Shown here: positions 60,516 through 64,000 of the stretch, piece by piece
How positions within the stretch are numbered: position 1 is the first letter of the stretch
How the letters are laid out: each line of letters starts with the position of its first letter
Source of the DNA: Halomarina ordinaria
GTDB lineage: Archaea; Halobacteriota; Halobacteria; Halobacteriales; Haloarculaceae
Direction of reading: 5' to 3'
DNA length: 64,000 nucleotides
Assembly: GCF_030553305.1 (NCBI RefSeq)
Contig: NZ_JARRAH010000001.1
Location: 496,001-560,000 of the forward strand
Position numbers and translations under genes: made by a program
The notes under the pieces: generated by a model
What the model saw: the letters and a program-made list of their open reading frames with translations, nothing else
What the model was told of the DNA's origin: nothing
Databases searched by the model: none

Positions 60516-61310
60516 ATGCACACACCCGAGTTCAGTGTCGCGGGACTGTCGGTCGTCGTCACCGGTGCGAGTCAGGGCATCGGGCGAGCTATCGCGGAGA
60601 CGTTCGCCGCCAGCGGCGCCGACGTCACCGTCTGCTCCCGGTCGATGGACCGCGTCGGTCCCGTCGCCGAGGGCATAAACGACGCCGACGGCGGCCGCGC
60701 GCTCGCCGTCGAGTGTAACGTCCGCGAGCGCGAGGACGTCGAGGACCTGTTCGCGGCGGCCGCCGAGGAGTTCGGTGGTATCGACGTCCTCGTCAGCAAC
60801 GCCGGCGGGGAGTTCGTCGCCGCGTTCGAGGACATCTCCGAGAACGGCTGGGACGCCGTCACCGACCTCAACCTCGGGGGGACCTACCGCTGCGCACAGG
60901 TCGCCGGTGAGTACATGCGCGAGGGTGACGGCGGAACCATCGTCAACCTCGCCAGCGTCAACGGCCAGCACCCCGCGCCGGGCGAGAGCCACTACGGCGC
61001 GGCGAAGGCGGCCATCATCCGCCTCACCGAGACGCTCGCCGTCGAGTGGGCCGACGAGGGGGTCCGCGTCAACTGCATCGCACCCGGCCTCGTCCAGACG
61101 CCGGGGGTCGCGGAGACGCTCGGCATCGACGAGTCGGACATGCCACCGCGAGAACAGGTCGACCGCCGTATCGGTCACCCCGAGGAGATCGCCGACCTCG
61201 CGGTGTTCCTCTGTTCGCCCGCCGGGTCGTTCCTGAACGGCGAGACGGTCACCGCGAAGGGCGTCCCCCGCGCCGGCAACGCGATGAACGTCGACCTCGG
61301 CCTGCAGTAG
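60516..61310 (+). CDS. Short-chain dehydrogenase/reductase (SDR)
   Basis: The 264-residue protein is a classical SDR: VVVTGASQGIGRAIAETFAA, VLVSNAGGEFVA, the catalytic serine in IVNLASVNGQH, and the YGAAKAA motif. It ends in FLCSPAGSFLNGETVTAKGV, a usual FabG-like ending. Arginine after strand 2 (VCSRSMDRVG) hints at NADP. The product is unknown; it may be an acyl or sugar reductase. I used the ATG at 60516; a GTG three codons upstream is possible. Confidence 0.92.
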   Translation: MHTPEFSVAGLSVVVTGASQGIGRAIAETFAASGADVTVCSRSMDRVGPVAEGINDADGGRALAVECNVREREDVEDLFAAAAEEFGGIDVLVSNAGGEFVAAFEDISENGWDAVTDLNLGGTYRCAQVAGEYMREGDGGTIVNLASVNGQHPAPGESHYGAAKAAIIRLTETLAVEWADEGVRVNCIAPGLVQTPGVAETLGIDESDMPPREQVDRRIGHPEEIADLAVFLCSPAGSFLNGETVTAKGVPRAGNAMNVDLGLQ

Positions 61311-61534
61311 CCGCGCCGGCGGCGGCGCCTCCTCCGTTCTTCATCTCGCGCCGTGTACTGGTCGGTCTCCGTGGACTCGTCGTGGCGATGCGCTCGATGC
61401 GAGCAGCGAGCTTAGACGTCTTGGAGCGCATAGCGAGGATAACTCGTTGTGTCGGGAGAGCGTTCTTCGCGAAGTGATACCCTGCTCGAAGGGGCGTCGC
61501 CGTGGAGTGCGTGCTCGCCGACGACCGACCGGCG

Positions 61535-61981
61535 TCAGAGGTCTTTCGCCATCGAGAGGTGGGGGATGCCCGCGTCGAGGAACTCCTCCTCGCTGGTGAC
61601 GACGTAGTCGAGGCGCTCGTAGAAGCCGACGGCGTGAGTCTGGGCGTCGAGGACGAGTCGCGTGTAGCCGACGTCGCGGGCGGCCGCCTCGACGGCGTCC
61701 ATGACACAGCGGCCCCACCCCTCGCCGCGGACGGTCTCGCTGACGGCGACGCGCTGGACCTTTCCGGTGTCGTCACTCCCCTCGTACGGGACGAGTCGCG
61801 CCGCGCCCACGGGACGCTCGTCGACGTAGGCGACGAAGTGGACCGTCTCGGGGGCCTCGTCCCGGTCGTCGTACTCCAGTTCCTCGGGGACGTCCTGTCC
61901 CTCGACGAAGACCTCCTGACGGACGGAGAGCGCGTCGGAGAGCTGTTTGTCACTCGTCACGCGCGTGATGCGGTCGACCAT
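61535..61981 (-). CDS. GNAT-family acetyltransferase, ElaA-like
   Basis: The 148-residue protein starts MVDRITRVTSDKQLSDALSV and carries the ElaA-type motif RQEVFVEGQDVPEELEYDDR, then the GNAT core VQRVAVSETVRGEGWGRCVM with the CoA loop, and AVGFYERLDYVV. ElaA-like proteins acetylate small molecules or protein amino groups; the target is unknown. The interval between its stop and the SDR gene (61311-61534) holds no certain gene. Confidence 0.88.
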   Translation of the reverse strand: MVDRITRVTSDKQLSDALSVRQEVFVEGQDVPEELEYDDRDEAPETVHFVAYVDERPVGAARLVPYEGSDDTGKVQRVAVSETVRGEGWGRCVMDAVEAAARDVGYTRLVLDAQTHAVGFYERLDYVVTSEEEFLDAGIPHLSMAKDL

Positions 61982-62060
61982 CCGGTACCGGTTCGCTCCC
62001 CGGGGACGAAACGGCATCGGTCGGCGAGAACGTCTTGCACCGCCCGCCCCTACCCCGGTC

Positions 62061-62498
62061 GTGACCGACGACACAGGGAGAGGCGGGAACGCACGGGGAG
62101 ACGACGGTGAGGCCCGCCGAGAGAGGGGGCAAACGGACCGCGACGAGGACGCAGTCGAAACCGACGGCGACCCGGTCGCCGTGACCGTCGAACACGACGG
62201 CGGGCGCACACGACTCCTCGCGGCGTCCGGGACGAACCTCCGAGACGCTCTCCTCGAGGCCGGTCTGTCACCGTACACGTCGCTGACCCGACGGGCGAAC
62301 TGTGGCGGGCGTGGGCTCTGTGCGACCTGTGGCGTTCGCCTCCTGACGCCGCACGCACCCGAACACTGGCACGACCGACTGGCCGCGCACTTCGGCTATC
62401 CCCGACTCTCGTGTCAGGTGGCCGTCGAGCGCGACCTGCGCGTCGCACTGGTCGAGGACAAACGGGTCTGGGGTAGCAGGGAGCGACCGAGGGAGTGA
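62061..62498 (+). CDS. 2Fe-2S ferredoxin
   Basis: The protein is 145 residues from a GTG at 62061. A charged, disordered first 45 residues precede a ferredoxin domain: VAVTVEHDGGRTRLLAASGT, then ANCGGRGLCATCGVRLL with C-x5-C-x2-C spacing, and the fourth cysteine in LSCQVAVERDLRV. C-x5-C-x2-C is the adrenodoxin-like spacing rather than the plant-like C-x4-C-x2-C. It may deliver electrons to the P450 or another oxygenase. The open frame extends 38 codons upstream but overlaps the divergent acetyltransferase gene. Confidence 0.87.
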   Translation: MTDDTGRGGNARGDDGEARRERGQTDRDEDAVETDGDPVAVTVEHDGGRTRLLAASGTNLRDALLEAGLSPYTSLTRRANCGGRGLCATCGVRLLTPHAPEHWHDRLAAHFGYPRLSCQVAVERDLRVALVEDKRVWGSRERPRE

Positions 62499-62605
62499 GC
62501 GGGTGACGGTCCGCGACCACAACGCACATACTCCCTCGGCGGGTCTCTCCGCCGTGGTGGCGGATAGGGTCGAGGCCGCCTCGTGACACCGCGCGCACCG
62601 CGTAC

Positions 62606-62652
62606 CGAGGGGTGTTCGTCGCACCCCTCGTGTCCTGATAAACGAGCTTTTT
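62606..62652 (+). terminator. Hairpin and T5 run between the convergent ferredoxin and orc genes
   Basis: CGAGGGGTG (62606-62614) and CACCCCTCG (62622-62630) form a perfect 9-bp stem with a 7-nt loop, followed 17 nt later by TTTTT (62648-62652). It lies 108 bp beyond the ferredoxin stop on the plus strand. It can end that transcript, and may also mark the boundary of the orc transcript from the other side. Confidence 0.5.
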
Positions 62653-62692
62653 GTCGCACGTACGTGGATGTTTGGTCGTTTCTGGTGGTGTA

Positions 62693-63922
62693 TCAGAGCA
62701 TTCCTTTCATCTCCGCGATGGCGCGGAGGTCCTCCGCTACTTCGTGCATCGCCTCGTCCACCTCCGAGAGCACCGTGATGGTGGCCTCGAGGTCCGTGTT
62801 GAGTTCCGCGACGTAGTACGTCCCGCCTTTGACCCCACCGCTCTGGCTCGTGAGCGCTATCTGTCCGTGCAGCGAGAGTTCCTGCAGGTGGTCGCGCATC
62901 CGTCGTCGGACGAGGGGTTCGCTCCCGACGCTCTCCGCGATCTCCCGGTAGACGGGGTACACCTCGCCGGTCCGGGCGGGTGTCTCCTCGCGTACTTCGA
63001 GGAGCGTCACCGCAGTGAGGACGTACTTGTTCTGCGGTGTGAGCCCGCGGATGCCCTCCATGACGTGGTTCCGCTTGAGGATGTCGTGAGCGGTCTCGAC
63101 GTGGTCGGTCGTCACCACGTCGTCACCGTCGGTCTGGGCCATCTTGCTCGCCTTGTAGAGGTGGTTGATGGCCTGTCGCGCGGAGCCCTCGTCCTTCGCG
63201 GCGTAGGCCGAGCAGAGTTCGATGACGCCGTCGTCGAGGACGTCCTCCGCGAGGGCGATGTCGGCGCGGCGGGTGAGGATGTCGCAGAGCTGTTCGGAGT
63301 CGTAGGAGGGGAAGTCGATGACGTAGTCGTAGAGGGTGTCCTTGACCTTCGGCGAGAGGTTGTCCCGGAAGGAGAAGTCGTTCGAGATGCCGATGAACGA
63401 CACCTTCGCCTCCTCGAGTTTGCCGTTCGAGTGCGCGCGCGGGATCTGGTAGAGTATCTGGTCGTCGTCGCCGATGGCGTCTATCTCGTCGAAGACGATG
63501 ACGATGGTCCCGCCGATCTCGTCGAGCCGACCGAACAGCCGCGAGTAGAGGATGTCGGGTGCGTGCCCGTTCGGCCGCTCGGTCACGTCCTCGTTCAGTT
63601 CGACGAGCAACTGCCCGGTGACCTGGTACGACGAGGAGAGTTCGTTACACGAGACGTAGACGGGCGTCAGTTCCTCGGGCATCTCGTCCTCGAAGAAGTG
63701 CTTGAGGTCGTTGAGGGCGGACCGGGTCGCCGCGGTCTTCCCCTGTCCGGCCTTCCCGTAGAGGAACATGTTGTCCGGAGTGAACCCCCGCGTCGCTGGC
63801 GACAGCGCCTCGTACATCTGGGAGAGCTCGGTTTCGCGTTCAGGGAGTTCCTTCGGCACCCAGTCCTCGCCGAGGACCATATCGTTCTCGATGATGTCGG
63901 TCTGCTTCCGGAACGAGGGCAT
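62693..63922 (-). CDS. Orc1/Cdc6 family replication initiator
   Basis: The 409-residue protein has the AAA+ core (Walker A GKAGQGKTA, residues 56-64; Walker B VIVFDEIDAIG; sensor region FIGISNDFSF) and a C-terminal winged helix (EVYPVYREIAESVGSEPLVR). These proteins bind origin recognition boxes and load the MCM helicase; haloarchaea carry several paralogues. The gene often lies beside the origin it controls. The 78 bases upstream in the window hold the promoter (minus-strand TTCTTAACC about 25 nt from the ATG) but no recognisable origin box. Confidence 0.95.
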   Translation of the reverse strand: MPSFRKQTDIIENDMVLGEDWVPKELPERETELSQMYEALSPATRGFTPDNMFLYGKAGQGKTAATRSALNDLKHFFEDEMPEELTPVYVSCNELSSSYQVTGQLLVELNEDVTERPNGHAPDILYSRLFGRLDEIGGTIVIVFDEIDAIGDDDQILYQIPRAHSNGKLEEAKVSFIGISNDFSFRDNLSPKVKDTLYDYVIDFPSYDSEQLCDILTRRADIALAEDVLDDGVIELCSAYAAKDEGSARQAINHLYKASKMAQTDGDDVVTTDHVETAHDILKRNHVMEGIRGLTPQNKYVLTAVTLLEVREETPARTGEVYPVYREIAESVGSEPLVRRRMRDHLQELSLHGQIALTSQSGGVKGGTYYVAELNTDLEATITVLSEVDEAMHEVAEDLRAIAEMKGML

Positions 63923-64000
63923 ACTCGAACCCGCGACGCACGCGGTTAAGAACCTCGCGTCTTCATTGTCCGCATCGACCGCAAATCCCTCTATGACTTA

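Noticed and set aside
61380-61450. Possible insertion-sequence fragment
   Set aside because: No transposase domain, terminal inverted repeats or target-site duplication could be identified.
62500-62690. Origin recognition boxes next to the orc gene
   Set aside because: The hairpin there is followed by a T-run and lies between convergent genes, which fits a terminator. I could not find the TTCCAGTGGAAAC-type core.

Overview
The window is chromosomal DNA from a halophilic archaeon (class Halobacteria). The evidence is very high GC, strongly acidic predicted proteins, archaeal information-processing genes (DNA primase small subunit, Orc1/Cdc6, ribosomal protein S17e), twin-arginine export signals, gas vesicle genes, coenzyme F420 synthesis, dodecin, leaderless-type promoters (TATA-like boxes about 25-30 nt before start codons), and tight operons with 4-bp ATGA/GTGA overlaps. 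I cannot fix the genus. I saw no tRNA, rRNA, CRISPR array or intact insertion sequence.

Layout. 0-6 kb: truncated priS, a Tat-exported gamma-glutamyltransferase, a GNAT acetyltransferase divergent from a DUF502 membrane protein, small zinc-ribbon proteins, an eIF-2B-like protein and a HAD phosphatase. 6-18 kb: a PAC2 protein, two MscS-type membrane proteins, UspA, a metallophosphatase/nucleotidase, several membrane proteins, dodecin, an A-type Fe-S carrier, hisD, and a membrane-tethered winged-helix regulator. 18-30 kb: an old-yellow-enzyme gene broken by one extra G, a noncoding tandem-hairpin region, a geranylgeranyl-reductase-like flavoprotein, a D-2-hydroxyacid dehydrogenase, an amidase, a regulator and a large FAD/Fe-S D-lactate-dehydrogenase-like protein. 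30-31.5 kb: asd and rps17e. 31.8-36.5 kb: a compact gas vesicle cluster, gvpA-gvpO on one strand and gvpF-G-X-J-K-L-M on the other, without gvpN, gvpC, gvpD or gvpE. 36.5-39.8 kb: a tightly overlapping operon cofD / Dus-like / CitG-like / DUF447. 40-51 kb: an HD hydrolase, an amidohydrolase, birA, a NifU-like protein, a DUF4397 exported protein, and the biotin-dependent acyl-CoA carboxylase genes pccA, pccX and pccB, split by an oppositely oriented glycerophosphodiesterase gene. 51-64 kb: a sodium-coupled transporter, two short-chain dehydrogenases, a quinone-reductase-like enzyme, sucCD, a cytochrome P450, a 2Fe-2S ferredoxin and an Orc1/Cdc6 gene at the right end.

How the genes work together. 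BirA, which attaches biotin, lies a few kb from the carboxylase whose biotin-carrier lysine it would modify. Succinyl-CoA synthetase lies on the methylmalonyl/propionyl-CoA route downstream of that carboxylase. The gas vesicle set matches the genes known to be minimally needed for vesicle formation in Halobacterium, plus one unrecognised protein (X) and a GvpO with an added Cys/His motif. The cofD operon couples F420 synthesis with three proteins of unsettled role. These two clusters, and the covarying tandem hairpins near 19.9 kb, are the best candidates for undescribed biology.
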